Below, piece after piece: positions 25,611 to 34,710 of a stretch of 64,000 nt of DNA. The translations under genes and the position numbers were made by a program. Each line of letters begins with the position of its first letter. Position 1 is the stretch's first letter. A model generated the notes under the pieces. That model made no database searches, was not told the DNA's origin, and was given only the letters and a program-made list of their open reading frames with translations. Source of the stretch: Acidimicrobiia bacterium (GTDB taxonomy: Bacteria; Actinomycetota; Acidimicrobiia; Acidimicrobiales; Acidimicrobilacustridaceae); NCBI GenBank assembly GCA_020832495.1, contig JAFIEP010000023.1:1-64000 (forward strand). Reading direction: 5' to 3'.

Positions 25611-26578
25611 CCCGCCGGTCGGCGTCGTCGAGTGTGGCGCGGATGCTGTCGCTGGTGCCGTGGGTGGCCTCCCACGACGAGGGCGTCCCCCTCGCCGAGG
25701 TGGCCGAGCGCTTCGGGATCACCGAACGCCAACTGTTGGGCGACCTGGACGTCCTGTCGTTCGTCGGGGTCCCACCCTTCACGCCCGACACGCTGCTCGA
25801 CGTGCGCATCGAGGCCGACCGGGTGTGGATCCGGCCGCAGTGGTTCGACCGTCCGCTGCGGCTCACCGCCGAGCAGGGGTTGGCGCTGGTGGCCGCCGGC
25901 GAGAGCTTGTTGGCGGTGCAGGGCGCCGATGCGGACGGCCCGCTGGCGCGAGCGTTGGCCAAGCTGTCGGTGGTCGTGGGGGTGGCACCCGGCCGACAGC
26001 TCGACGTGGATCTCGGGGCCGCCGACCGCGAGATCCTCGAGGCGCTGACCACCGCCGCCGGCACGCAGCGAGCGGTTCGCATCGACCACTACTCGGCCAA
26101 CCGACACCAGCGGGTCGAGCGAGTCATCGAACCGTGGGCGGTGCACAACCGCGCTGGCGCGTGGTACGTGGAGGCCTGGTGCCAACTTGCCGACGACGTG
26201 CGGCAGTTCCGGCTCGACCGGATCGCCTCGGTGGTCGATGTGGGGGAGGCACCGACCCGCGACGTGGAAGCGGGGTCCTCGGAGCGCTACAACCCCCAGC
26301 CGGAGGACCCGCAGGTCACCTTGGCCCTGGCGCCTACGGGCCGGTGGGTGCTCGAGCGGGTGGACCACCGAGTGGTGGTCGATCACCCGGCGGCGGCGGA
26401 CGACGAGGTGGTTGCCCAGTTCACCGTGTCGGGACGCGCCTGGCTGGAGCGTCTGCTGCTGCAACTCGGTCCGGCGGCGCGGGTGCTCGACGTCACCGGG
26501 GATGCTGCGTTGGCGAACGTCGGGTCCGATGCCGCTCGGCGCATCCTCAGTCGCTACCAGTCCGCTCCGCTGCCGTGA
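25607..26578 (+). CDS. pafC: WYL-domain transcriptional regulator PafC
   Basis: 323 residues, same architecture as PafB: helix-turn-helix (VPLAEVAERFGITERQLLGD), WYL core (AVRIDHYSANRHQRVERVIE, GAWYVEAWCQL) and WCX tail. The WYL pocket is thought to sense single-stranded DNA or a nucleotide signal. In mycobacteria PafB and PafC act as a heterodimer and are sometimes fused; here they are separate but translationally coupled. Confidence 0.88.
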   Translation: MTRRSASSSVARMLSLVPWVASHDEGVPLAEVAERFGITERQLLGDLDVLSFVGVPPFTPDTLLDVRIEADRVWIRPQWFDRPLRLTAEQGLALVAAGESLLAVQGADADGPLARALAKLSVVVGVAPGRQLDVDLGAADREILEALTTAAGTQRAVRIDHYSANRHQRVERVIEPWAVHNRAGAWYVEAWCQLADDVRQFRLDRIASVVDVGEAPTRDVEAGSSERYNPQPEDPQVTLALAPTGRWVLERVDHRVVVDHPAAADDEVVAQFTVSGRAWLERLLLQLGPAARVLDVTGDAALANVGSDAARRILSRYQSAPLP

Positions 26579-26595
26579 TCGATCGGCGGAGCCGA

Positions 26596-26601
26596 TAGCC
26601 T
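26596..26601 (+). promoter_or_regulatory. -10 box of lepB
   Basis: TAGCCT, 7 bases before GTG 26609. Confidence 0.5.
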
Positions 26602-26608
26602 GCCGGAG

Positions 26609-27301
26609 GTGAGTGCAACTCCGACGTCGGGTGTGTCCGAGAGCGATGACGCGTTGACGTCCACGCAGGGGTTGGGTGAGCCGGACCCGCCTGGCAGCTC
26701 CGGTGGTCGCCCGGGAGTGGTGCGCACCGCCATCGAGTGGCTGGTCGTGGTGGTCGGTGCCGTTGCGGTTGCGCTGCTCATCAAGACCTATCTCCTCCAG
26801 GCCTTCTACATCCCCTCCACGTCGATGGAGAGCGTGCTGCAGGAGAACGATCGGGTGCTCGTCAACAAGCTTGCGTACCGCTTCGGGGAGATCGACCGTG
26901 GCGACATCATCGTGTTCGACAAGCCCGACACCGACCGCTCGGCCCTTGGCATCAACGACCTCATCAAGCGGGTGGTCGGCCTTCCGGGGGAGACACTCGT
27001 CATCGATGGTGGCAACGTCCTGATCGACGGCGAGGTGCTCGACGAGCCCTACCTGGACCCCGGGGTGGAGACCCTGCCCGGCACCGGCACGTCCGACCCC
27101 CGCGACCCGTCCGCCCCCACGGTCAACTGCACGCCACAGGCGCCGTGCGTGATCCCCGAGAACCACGTGTTCGTGATGGGCGACAACCGGCACAACTCCA
27201 AGGACAGCCGCTACCAGGACCTCGGCTACATCGACCTCGACACGGTGGCTGGTCGGGCCGTGTGGCGCATCTGGCCTCCCGGCCGACTCGGCGGGCTCTG
27301 A
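26609..27301 (+). CDS. lepB: Signal peptidase I
   Basis: 230 residues. A disordered cytoplasmic N-terminus, one membrane helix (AIEWLVVVVGAVAVALLIKT), then the exported Ser-Lys dyad protease: catalytic Ser in YIPSTSMESVL, Lys in LIKRVVGLPGE, and the late GDNRHNSKDSR motif. It removes signal peptides such as those of the SLH proteins and DacB in this window. Single-helix form as usual in Gram-positives. Confidence 0.93.
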   Translation: MSATPTSGVSESDDALTSTQGLGEPDPPGSSGGRPGVVRTAIEWLVVVVGAVAVALLIKTYLLQAFYIPSTSMESVLQENDRVLVNKLAYRFGEIDRGDIIVFDKPDTDRSALGINDLIKRVVGLPGETLVIDGGNVLIDGEVLDEPYLDPGVETLPGTGTSDPRDPSAPTVNCTPQAPCVIPENHVFVMGDNRHNSKDSRYQDLGYIDLDTVAGRAVWRIWPPGRLGGL

Positions 27302-27410
27302 GCCTCGCCGCCGCGCTGCCCACCCCACCGTTTTCTGGCGTTCGTTCGCGGGGCCACCACCCGCCAGTTGTACGCAGGAATCCCTGGGGGCGGGTGGCCG
27401 AGTGGGCGGG

Positions 27411-28127
27411 CTACCAGGCGCCGCGCTGTTGGAAGCAGGTGACGAGACGGTCCACGTGATCGCTGAACACGCCGTCGATGCCGCCATCCAGCAGGTCGTC
27501 GATGATGCGCTCGAACTGGGCGTCCCACCCGAGCGCCAGTCGCCCGAAGCGGTGGTAGAGGGTGATGGTGCCGCCGGTCCACTCGGAGTGGTGGAAGTTG
27601 GCGGCGTCGATCTGACGCTGCTGCAACTCGGCGGCGTGGTGCTCGGGCGACATCCCGAGGCGCTTTCGGCGGGTGGAGTGCACCAGGCGAACCTCGGCGG
27701 ACAGCGGCCGCCACGAGGCCACCGTGTCGAGGTCGGGGTGACACAGCCACAGATCTGCCTCGGCGCCCACGTCACGGGCGCAGGCGATGACTTCCGGTGC
27801 GACCGCCGGATCCTTCACGTCGAGCGACAGTGGCACCTCCGGGCCGACCTCGTCATAGAGCTCCCGCAGGGTGGGGATGTGCTCGGGCAGCGCCGCCCGT
27901 TCGAGCTCGCTGATCCGCTTGCGCCGCAGGCCGCTGCGGACGACGCCGTCGTGGTCGAGCACCGCCACGCCGTCGGAGGTGGGCCACACGTCGCTCTCGA
28001 GGCCGGTCGCACCCAGCCGCATGGCCAGGCGGAAGGCCTCGAGGGTGTTCTCGGGCGCGTGCGCCCGGGCGCCGCGGTGGGCAAAGGCAAGGGGTGGTCG
28101 GAGCAGCGAGGGGAGCCGTTGGCGCAC
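27411..28127 (-). CDS. Glycerophosphodiester phosphodiesterase family protein
   Basis: 238 residues without a signal peptide. Motifs of the GDPD TIM barrel: FAHRGARAHAPENTLEAF, LESDVWPTSDGVAVLDHDG and the later PLSLDVKD, with the catalytic histidines in HRG and HDG and Mg-binding ESD. Hydrolyses glycerophosphodiesters to glycerol-3-phosphate and alcohol. I take GTG 28127 as start, two residues before the fold begins to match; the open frame extends further without homology. Converges on lepB. Confidence 0.85.
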   Translation of the reverse strand: MRQRLPSLLRPPLAFAHRGARAHAPENTLEAFRLAMRLGATGLESDVWPTSDGVAVLDHDGVVRSGLRRKRISELERAALPEHIPTLRELYDEVGPEVPLSLDVKDPAVAPEVIACARDVGAEADLWLCHPDLDTVASWRPLSAEVRLVHSTRRKRLGMSPEHHAAELQQRQIDAANFHHSEWTGGTITLYHRFGRLALGWDAQFERIIDDLLDGGIDGVFSDHVDRLVTCFQQRGAW

Positions 28128-28285
28128 ACCGCATCCTGACACCCGGCGAACGCCGACGTCATCCGCAGCGCAGGGTGAAACGGGCGCCGACCTGCAGAAA
28201 TGAGTCATTCGACCCATGGCCAGACCCTCAAGGCGACCGCCTTCGCCGCCGTTACCTGACGTTGGATAGAGAGGAGGGTCCGGTT

Positions 28286-28621
28286 ATGGCTGTCATCCGG
28301 GCCAGTTGCAGCGACTGTGGCGACGTGGAGCTGACAACGGCGGACGTCCACGTTCGAGTGTGCACTGCCGACAACCAGGGCACGTACCTCTTCCGCTGCC
28401 CGATCTGCGACATGACCGTCGTGAAGCCTGCCGAGCCACGCACCATCGATCTGCTGGTCACCAGCGGGGTGTCCTGCTCGATGTGGGACCTGCCGGCAGA
28501 GCTGGCCGAGCCTCGCCCCGAGGGTGCCAGGTTCGACCACGACGACCTCATCGACTTCCACGCGCTGCTGGGCGACGACGCCGAGTTGGCACGAGCACTC
28601 GACACGCTGGCCGGCCGTTGA
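28286..28621 (+). CDS. Zinc-ribbon protein of unknown function
   Basis: 111 residues. A CxxC pair (SCSDCGDVEL) and a second pair (RCPICDMTVVKP) frame a small beta domain, the pattern of a zinc ribbon; the rest is helical and acidic (DDLIDFHALLGDDAELARAL). Start ATG 28286 has GAGAGGAGGG ahead. Lies upstream of the tat genes; function unknown. Confidence 0.75.
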   Translation: MAVIRASCSDCGDVELTTADVHVRVCTADNQGTYLFRCPICDMTVVKPAEPRTIDLLVTSGVSCSMWDLPAELAEPRPEGARFDHDDLIDFHALLGDDAELARALDTLAGR

Positions 28622-28642
28622 GGCCCCGGCGGCGCCGACCGC

Positions 28643-28648
28643 TAGCCT
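28643..28648 (+). promoter_or_regulatory. -10 box of the 47-residue membrane protein
   Basis: TAGCCT, 6 bases before the ATG at 28655. Confidence 0.45.
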
Positions 28649-28654
28649 GAGCAC

Positions 28655-28798
28655 ATGCTCATCGTCCTCGCCAGCGCCGCCGTCACCGCCCTCGCGCTGG
28701 GCTGGTGCGCCGTGTTGATCGAGACCGAGCGACGCCGGTTGGACAAGGCGGCCCTGCGTTTGAGGGCGACCTCCCAACGCATGAGGGACGCCCGGTAG
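28655..28798 (+). CDS. 47-residue single-helix membrane protein
   Basis: A short gene: LIVLASAAVTALALGWCAVL forms one membrane helix, followed by a highly basic amphipathic tail (ETERRRLDKAALRLRATSQR). Its promoter box and the position immediately before tatB support it. The TAG stop codon is the first half of the tatB -10 box. The N-out/C-in helix plus charged tail superficially resembles a Tat component, but I would not assign that. Confidence 0.5.
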   Translation: MLIVLASAAVTALALGWCAVLIETERRRLDKAALRLRATSQRMRDAR

Positions 28799-28801
28799 AC
28801 T
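28796..28801 (+). promoter_or_regulatory. -10 box of tatB
   Basis: TAGACT, 6 bases before ATG 28808; its first three bases are the stop codon of the preceding small gene. Confidence 0.5.
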
Positions 28802-28807
28802 ACGTCC

Positions 28808-29200
28808 ATGCTCGGCAACGTCGGTGGCCCCCAGCTGCTGGTCATCCTCCTCGTGGCGCTCATCGTGCTCGGCCCCGACAAACTGCCCGAGGCAGCGCGT
28901 TCGGTCGGCAAGATGTTCCGCCAGGTCCGTGCGGTGTCGTCAGGCTTCCAGCAGGAGATGCGAGAAGCCATGGACGCCATGGACGTGTCCGACACACCGT
29001 CGTCCTCGACACCCGCCAACCGTACGAAGACCAACGGGACGAACGGGTCCAGCACCGGCCGGAACCTACACCCCGGGCTCGGCAAGGGTCCGGCGCTCCC
29101 GCCGGCGCCACCGGCGCCTGCCGCGCTGCCCGAATCCACCGGCGGGGTCCCCACCGAGGGCACCTGGCAGACCGACGGCCCCGACCACTCCTTCTCGTGA
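28808..29200 (+). CDS. tatB: Twin-arginine translocase subunit TatB (TatA/B family)
   Basis: 130 residues: N-terminal membrane helix (GGPQLLVILLVALIVLGPDK), the hinge Gly-Pro, an amphipathic helix (LPEAARSVGKMFRQVRAVSS) and a long disordered Pro/Ser-rich tail. Length and tail favour TatB over TatA. With TatC it binds folded twin-arginine substrates. tatC lies 86 bases downstream. Confidence 0.85.
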   Translation: MLGNVGGPQLLVILLVALIVLGPDKLPEAARSVGKMFRQVRAVSSGFQQEMREAMDAMDVSDTPSSSTPANRTKTNGTNGSSTGRNLHPGLGKGPALPPAPPAPAALPESTGGVPTEGTWQTDGPDHSFS

Positions 29201-29286
29201 CCGGCGACGTGACCCCACACCCCACAGACCTCCGCGCTGTCGCTCGCTGAGCGACGCGCGCGCCCGCAGGCAAGGACCCGCACTCC

Positions 29287-30087
29287 ATGGCCACCGTTCC
29301 CGACGAGTCAGGCGTCGAAGAAGGCGCTCACATGACCATCTGGGAGCACCTGGCGGAGCTCCGCAAGCGCCTCATCATCTGCGCGGTGGCCGTCGGTATC
29401 TGCATGGTGGGCGCCTACTTCTTGTGGGACTGGATGCTCGACATCGCCCGGGCGCCCTACTGCCGGATCATGGAGGAGGACTGCCAGCTCTACGCCCCCG
29501 ATCCGCTCGAACCGTTCCGGACGCGCCTGCGGGTGTCGCTGTACGCCGGGGTCATCCTGGCCATGCCGGTGCTGCTGTGGCAGGTGTGGGGGTTCGTGAC
29601 CCCCGGCCTCTACGCCAAGGAGAAGCGGTACGCCGTGCCCTTCGTGGCGGCGTCGCTGGTGTTGTTCATCATGGGCGCAACTGCTGCGTACCTCGCCCTC
29701 GGCCAAGCCCTCGAGTTCCTCATCAACGCCGGCGGACCGGAGATCACCCCCATCCCGTCGGTGGATCGCTACCTCAACCTGGTGGTGTGGATGATGCTGG
29801 GCTTCGGCATCGGCTTCGAGTTCCCCGTGCTGCTGGTGGCGTTGCAGCTCATCGGGCTGCTGCACCACAGCCAACTCGTGCACTTCCGTCGCTACGCCAT
29901 CGTGCTCATCATGGTGGTGGCCGCCTTCATCACCCCGAGTGGTGATCCGGTGACGCTGATCCTGCTGTGGCTGCCGATGTACCTTCTCTACGAGGCATCC
30001 ATCGGCATCGGCTGGTTCATCCAGCGACGCAGGCGCAAGGCCGAGGCGGCGCAGACCACCGCGGGCGGCGACGATGGACGCCGCTGA
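29287..30087 (+). CDS. tatC: Twin-arginine translocase subunit TatC
   Basis: 266 residues, six membrane helices. The cytoplasmic N-terminal MTIWEHLAELRKRLI and FRTRLRVSLYAGVILAMPVL with PGLYAKEKRY are TatC hallmarks; the conserved glutamate sits in the first loop region (FEFPVLLVAL later). It recognises the RR signal peptide. The last 14 bases overlap the helicase gene. Confidence 0.93.
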   Translation: MATVPDESGVEEGAHMTIWEHLAELRKRLIICAVAVGICMVGAYFLWDWMLDIARAPYCRIMEEDCQLYAPDPLEPFRTRLRVSLYAGVILAMPVLLWQVWGFVTPGLYAKEKRYAVPFVAASLVLFIMGATAAYLALGQALEFLINAGGPEITPIPSVDRYLNLVVWMMLGFGIGFEFPVLLVALQLIGLLHHSQLVHFRRYAIVLIMVVAAFITPSGDPVTLILLWLPMYLLYEASIGIGWFIQRRRRKAEAAQTTAGGDDGRR

Positions 30088-32803
30088 GGTCGGCACCAGC
30101 CCGTCGGCCAGCGAGGACGACACCGACGACAGCGGTGACGCAGGACGCGGCTTCCGGCTCGACCGCTTCCAGGTGGAGGCCATTGCGTCGCTCGACGCCG
30201 GCCGCTCGGTGCTGGTGGCCGCACCCACCGGCGCAGGCAAGACGGTGGTGGCCGAGCACGCCGTGGCCTGGGGCCTGGCCAACGGGACGAAGGTCTTCTA
30301 CACCACGCCCATCAAGGCCCTGTCGAACCAGAAGTTCCGCGAACTGACCGCTCGGCACGGCAGCGACTCGGTGGGGTTGCTCACCGGCGACAACGCCATC
30401 AACCCCGACGCCCCGGTGGTGGTCATGACCACCGAGGTGCTGCGCAACATGATCTATGCGCGCTCGCCCCTGCTGGCCACCGTCTCGCACGTGGTGCTCG
30501 ATGAGGTCCACTACCTCCAAGATGCCTATCGGGGCCCCACGTGGGAGGAGGTCATCGTGCACCTCCCGCGGCAGGTGCGGCTGGTGTGCCTGTCGGCCAC
30601 GGTCTCCAACGCCGGTGAACTCGTCGAGTGGCTGACCACGGTGCGAGGGCCCACCGACCTGGTCACCGAACACCGCCGGCCGGTCGAGCTTGTGAACCTC
30701 TACGCCGTCGAGGACCGCGCCAGCGGCCAGGTGACCACCGTGCCCGTGCTGGTGGACGGCCGACCGAACCAGCGTGGAGCCCGCTTCGACCGCACCGAGG
30801 GCGGACCGCCCGGCAAGCGTCGCAGTCGTCGCCGCTACGCCACCCCCGACCGCCTCGAGATCGTCCACCTGCTGGACCGGGCGGCGCTGCTGCCGGCCAT
30901 CGTGTTCATCTTCAGTCGGGCGGCCTGCGACGACGCCGTCCGACAGGTGGTGCACAGCGGCCTGCGCTTCACCGACGCCGACGAGCGGGCAGCCATCGTG
31001 GAGATCGCCGAACGCCACGTCGAGGACCTCGCCGACGAGGACCTGGCCGTCTTGGGCTACGACGACTGGCTGGCCAGCCTGCAGGCGGGCGTCGCCGCCC
31101 ACCACGCCGGCATGGTGCCGCCGTTCAAGGAGGCGGTGGAGTCGTGCTTCGCCGCCGGGTTCATCCGGGTGGTCTACGCCACCGAGACCCTGGCGCTGGG
31201 GGTGAACATGCCGGCGCGCACGGTGGTGCTCGAGAAGCTCACCAAGTTCACCGGCGAACACCACGAGTTCCTCACGCCGGGTCAGTTCACCCAGATCACC
31301 GGGCGGGCCGGTCGACGAGGTCTCGACGACATCGGTCACGCCGTGGTGTTGTGGTCGCCGTTCGTGAGCTTCGGTGAGGTGGCCGAGCTGGCGGCCAGCC
31401 GCAGCTTCCCGCTGCGCTCCTCGTTCCGGCCCACCTACAACATGGCGGCCAACCTGGTGCGGAGCTACCGCCCCGAACGGGCCCACGAGCTGTTGCGCCT
31501 CTCGTTCGGTCAGTTCCAGACCGACCGCCGCGTCGTGCAACTCGGCACCCGGGTGGCCCGGCGACGCGAGGAGATCGACGCGCTCGAGGCGGAGGCGAGC
31601 TGCAGCCGGGGCGACGCCGAGGAGTACCTCGACCTGCTCGAGGCGGCACGCCGGCGGGCCGTGCGCGAGCGGCGACGGGACGCCGAGGCCGTGCACGCCG
31701 CCATGGCCGGGCTCCGACCCGGTGAGGTGGTGCGGGTGCGCGGCGAGCCCGCCGCGGTGCTGTCGGTGTCGCACCGAAAGGGCGGGGCTGTGCACGTACG
31801 GGCGGTGACCGGTCGACGACGGGTAGTACGGCTGGTGGAGGCCGACGTGGACGAGCCCCCGACCGTGCTCGGCACGGTGACGACCCCCACGCCGTACGCG
31901 CCACGCGACACCACCTTCCAGCGCGAGCTGGCCCGCCAGGTCACCGCTCGGCGCTGGCCCACCCGGGGCCGCCCGGCCCGCCGGGGAGGGTCGAAGTCCG
32001 AGGCCGCCAGCCCAACGGTGCTCGACGGTGAGGAGACGGATCCGGCCGACCACCCCGTCGACGACTGTCCGGATCGATCCGAGCACCTGCGTGCGTTGCG
32101 TCGCCTGCGGGCACTGCGGGCCGAACAGGCCGCCGCCGAGGAGCGAATGAGCACCCAGACCGACTCGCTGGGTCGGCGCTTCGATGCCGTGCTCGACCTG
32201 CTCGAGGCGTGGGGCTACGTGGCCGAGTGGACGTTGACGTCGCGAGGCGAGCGGCTGCTGCGCATCTTCCACGAGTGCGACCTCCTCGTCGCCGAGGCGC
32301 TCGAGGGCGGCCTGTTCGACGGTCTCACGCCCGCAGAGGTGGCTGGGCTGGCGTCGTGCGTCGTGTACGAGCACCGCTCCTCCGCACCCGCCCCCGACCC
32401 CTGGTTCCCGCCGGGGGCGCTTGCCGAACGGTGGGACCAGCTCGAGTCCTTGGCCGCCGTGCTGCAGACCGAGGAACGACGCCGAGGGCTGGAGCTCACC
32501 CGCCAACCCGACCCGGGGTTCGTGGCCGTCGCCCACGCCTGGGCCGCCGGCGGGCACCTCGACACGGTGCTCGAGGACGAGGAGATCACCGGCGGGGACT
32601 TCGTGCGGACTACCAAGGTGCTGCTCGACGTGCTGCGCCAATTGGGGGACGCCGCCGGCGACCCGGCCACCGCTGCGGCAGCCCGACAGGCGGCCGAGGA
32701 CGTGTTCCGTGGGGTGGTGGCAGCCTCGTCGGCCGTGGGCGCCGGGGTGGCCGACGACGACGAGGATCCCCTCGACAGCAATGCCGGCTCGAGCGCCCCA
32801 TGA
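30074..32803 (+). CDS. helY: DEAD/DEAH-box RNA helicase (HelY, Ski2/Mtr4 type)
   Basis: 909 residues. RecA-like domain 1 has the Q-like FRLDRFQVEAI, Walker A APTGAGKT at 50-57, motif Ia TTPIKALSNQK and DEVH at 143-146; motif III is CLSATVSN. Domain 2 carries AAHHAGMVPPFKEAVE, TETLALGVNMPART and motif VI QITGRAGRRG. The C-terminal ratchet/DSHCT-like helical region follows (about 450-900). It probably unwinds structured RNA during processing or decay. Starts inside tatC and overlaps the next gene by four bases. Confidence 0.92.
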   Translation: MDAAEVGTSPSASEDDTDDSGDAGRGFRLDRFQVEAIASLDAGRSVLVAAPTGAGKTVVAEHAVAWGLANGTKVFYTTPIKALSNQKFRELTARHGSDSVGLLTGDNAINPDAPVVVMTTEVLRNMIYARSPLLATVSHVVLDEVHYLQDAYRGPTWEEVIVHLPRQVRLVCLSATVSNAGELVEWLTTVRGPTDLVTEHRRPVELVNLYAVEDRASGQVTTVPVLVDGRPNQRGARFDRTEGGPPGKRRSRRRYATPDRLEIVHLLDRAALLPAIVFIFSRAACDDAVRQVVHSGLRFTDADERAAIVEIAERHVEDLADEDLAVLGYDDWLASLQAGVAAHHAGMVPPFKEAVESCFAAGFIRVVYATETLALGVNMPARTVVLEKLTKFTGEHHEFLTPGQFTQITGRAGRRGLDDIGHAVVLWSPFVSFGEVAELAASRSFPLRSSFRPTYNMAANLVRSYRPERAHELLRLSFGQFQTDRRVVQLGTRVARRREEIDALEAEASCSRGDAEEYLDLLEAARRRAVRERRRDAEAVHAAMAGLRPGEVVRVRGEPAAVLSVSHRKGGAVHVRAVTGRRRVVRLVEADVDEPPTVLGTVTTPTPYAPRDTTFQRELARQVTARRWPTRGRPARRGGSKSEAASPTVLDGEETDPADHPVDDCPDRSEHLRALRRLRALRAEQAAAEERMSTQTDSLGRRFDAVLDLLEAWGYVAEWTLTSRGERLLRIFHECDLLVAEALEGGLFDGLTPAEVAGLASCVVYEHRSSAPAPDPWFPPGALAERWDQLESLAAVLQTEERRRGLELTRQPDPGFVAVAHAWAAGGHLDTVLEDEEITGGDFVRTTKVLLDVLRQLGDAAGDPATAAAARQAAEDVFRGVVAASSAVGAGVADDDEDPLDSNAGSSAP

Positions 32804-33411
32804 CCATCCGCCGAGGACAGGACTGGGGCCGCAACGCGGCGCTTCCTGATGGCGGCGTGGTCCTCGACAGCGATGCCGCCGCGGCGGCGCTGGTGACCCG
32901 CTGCCGGCGCCAGGGCGAGCCGCTGCCGCCGGTCGGGCTGGTGGGCGGTGACCTGTGCCGCACCCTGGGCGGGCGACGCGACGCCGACCTCCTGCGGTCC
33001 GACACCGCCACCTGCGTCGAGGTGGACGTGGGTCGTGTCACTCTCGACGACGGGACGACGGCGTGGTTCGTGGCCCACTGCCTCGTGGGGCGCTGGTGGT
33101 GGGGTCCGGGGGCGGCGGTCATGAACGCTGCCTGGTACGGCCCCTACCGGCTGGGACCACGAGCGCACCCGGGGGACGCCCTGTTGGACCTCACCGAGGG
33201 CACCCTGCCCCTGGGAGACCGCTGGGAGGCCCGACGCCGGGCCCGCACCGGTGCGCACGTGCCCCACCCGGCGTTGCGCACCGCCCGCCGGGCGGAGCAC
33301 CACCTCGAGTTCGGGGCGCCCCTGCGGGTGACACTCGACGGACAGTCGGTGGGGCGGGCACGTTCGCTCGAGGTGGCCGTCGAAGCGGACGCCCTCACCG
33401 TCGTCGTCTGA
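32800..33411 (+). CDS. Protein resembling the C-terminal domain of diacylglycerol-kinase-like enzymes
   Basis: 203 residues. The pattern in the second half - AVMNAAWYGPYRLGPRAHPG, a decade of residues later LTEGTLPLG, then TGAHVPHPALRT and LRVTLDGQSVGRARSLEVAV followed by EADAL - follows the beta-sandwich of YegS/DgkB-type lipid kinases (normally N...RxxPRAHPNDGxLDV and DGxxxGxxxxLxVxVxPxALxV). The nucleotide-binding N-terminal domain with GGDGT is absent. It may bind lipid or be a non-catalytic relic. Translationally coupled to helY. Confidence 0.5.
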   Translation: MTIRRGQDWGRNAALPDGGVVLDSDAAAAALVTRCRRQGEPLPPVGLVGGDLCRTLGGRRDADLLRSDTATCVEVDVGRVTLDDGTTAWFVAHCLVGRWWWGPGAAVMNAAWYGPYRLGPRAHPGDALLDLTEGTLPLGDRWEARRRARTGAHVPHPALRTARRAEHHLEFGAPLRVTLDGQSVGRARSLEVAVEADALTVVV

Positions 33412-33442
33412 CCCGGGGCCCGAGGTGGGCCGGTCGCGCCGG

Positions 33443-33448
33443 TACGCT
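33443..33448 (+). promoter_or_regulatory. -10 box of the M20 peptidase gene
   Basis: TACGCT, 7 bases before ATG 33456. Confidence 0.5.
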
Positions 33449-33455
33449 GGCGGGT

Positions 33456-34646
33456 ATGGCTGGCATGGCTGTCGACGTGGAGGCTCTCAAGGACCGGCTG
33501 TGCGCCGAGGTGGACGCCCGGGGCGACCTCCTGTGCGACGTGGCCCGCCGGATCCACGACCGTCCGGAGCTGTGCTACGAGGAGCACTTCGCCCACGACC
33601 TGCTGGCCGGCATCTGCGAACAGGAGGGGTTGGCCACCGTGCGAGGGGCCGCCGGGGTGGACACGGCGTTCGTGGCCGATGCCGGCATCGGCGGGCCGAT
33701 GGTGGGTGTGTGCTGCGAGTACGACGCGCTGCCGGGCCTGGGACACGCCTGTGGGCACAACGTCATCGCCGCCGCGGGGTTGGGCGCGGGGTTGGCGGCC
33801 GCCGCGGTGGCCGACGAGGTGGGTGGGCGCATTCGGGTGCTCGGCACCCCGGCGGAGGAGGGTGGCGGCGGGAAGGTGCACCTGGTCGACGACGGCCTGT
33901 TCGCCCCGCTCGACGCCGCGCTGATGGTGCACCCGGCCAGCGCCGACCTGACCACCATGGCCGCCATTGCCAACCAGCAGGTGCAGGTGACCTTCACCGG
34001 CCGCAGCTCCCATGCCGCAGCCGCCCCTCACCAGGGCCGCAACGCCCTCGACGCCGCAGTGCTGGCCTATGTGAACATCGCCGCTCTGCGTCAGCACATC
34101 CGACCCACCGAGCGCGTCCACGGGATCTTCACCCACGGGGGCGACAAGCCCAACGTGGTCCCGTCCCGTGCGGCACAGCACTGGTACGTGCGGGCCGCCG
34201 ACCTCGCGGCGCTCGAGGAACTCAAGCCGCGGGTCATTGCCTGCCTCGAGGCGGGGGCGACGGCGGCCGGCTGTGGCCTCGAGATCGAGTGGATCGATCC
34301 GGCCTATGCCGACATGCGCGACAACCGGCCGCTGCTCGACCTCTACGCCGCCAACTCGGCGCGCATCGGACGCACCGTGGCGGACCCGACCGCCCACACG
34401 GCCGTGGTGGGCAGCACCGACATGGGCAACGTGAGCTACGCCGTGCCCTCCATCCATCCCATGATCGCCGTGGCCCCGCCCGGCACCGCCATCCACACCG
34501 AGGCCTTCGCCGAGCACACCCGAGGTCCCGCAGCCGATGCTGCCGTACTGGACGGGGCCAAGGCCATGGCCATGACCATCGCCGATCTGTGGTGCGATCC
34601 CGACGCTCGGGCCGCAGTGCGCGGCGCCTTCGATCGGCGGTCGTGA
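33456..34646 (+). CDS. M20-family amidohydrolase (AbgB/PM20D2-like)
   Basis: 396 residues, cytoplasmic. Metal-site motifs: GVCCEYDALPGLGHACGHN (H at the first ligand), TPAEEGGGGKV (catalytic Glu pair) and GRSSHAAAAPHQGRNALDAA in the lid domain; a late HTEAFAEHT supplies the last histidine. The EYDALP/GHACGHN form is typical of p-aminobenzoyl-glutamate hydrolase and PM20D2-like dipeptidases. Would hydrolyse an N-acyl amino acid or unusual dipeptide; substrate unknown. Confidence 0.85.
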   Translation: MAGMAVDVEALKDRLCAEVDARGDLLCDVARRIHDRPELCYEEHFAHDLLAGICEQEGLATVRGAAGVDTAFVADAGIGGPMVGVCCEYDALPGLGHACGHNVIAAAGLGAGLAAAAVADEVGGRIRVLGTPAEEGGGGKVHLVDDGLFAPLDAALMVHPASADLTTMAAIANQQVQVTFTGRSSHAAAAPHQGRNALDAAVLAYVNIAALRQHIRPTERVHGIFTHGGDKPNVVPSRAAQHWYVRAADLAALEELKPRVIACLEAGATAAGCGLEIEWIDPAYADMRDNRPLLDLYAANSARIGRTVADPTAHTAVVGSTDMGNVSYAVPSIHPMIAVAPPGTAIHTEAFAEHTRGPAADAAVLDGAKAMAMTIADLWCDPDARAAVRGAFDRRS

Positions 34647-34696
34647 ACCGGATGACCAGGTCACGTCCCATCCGCGGAGGCGCTCGGCGCGCCGCC

Positions 34697-34702
34697 TACG
34701 CT
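34697..34702 (+). promoter_or_regulatory. -10 box of the tandem ThyX-like gene
   Basis: TACGCT, 8 bases before GTG 34711. Confidence 0.5.
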
Positions 34703-34710
34703 CGGCGCCC

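Noticed and set aside
27390-27420. tRNA-like stretch GGGTGGCCGAGTGG (Ser/Leu D-arm)
   Set aside because: No acceptor stem, anticodon arm or T-arm can be found around it.
25130-27775. Very long minus-strand ORF over pafB, pafC and lepB
   Set aside because: Opposite to three well-identified genes; composition is a GC-rich artefact.
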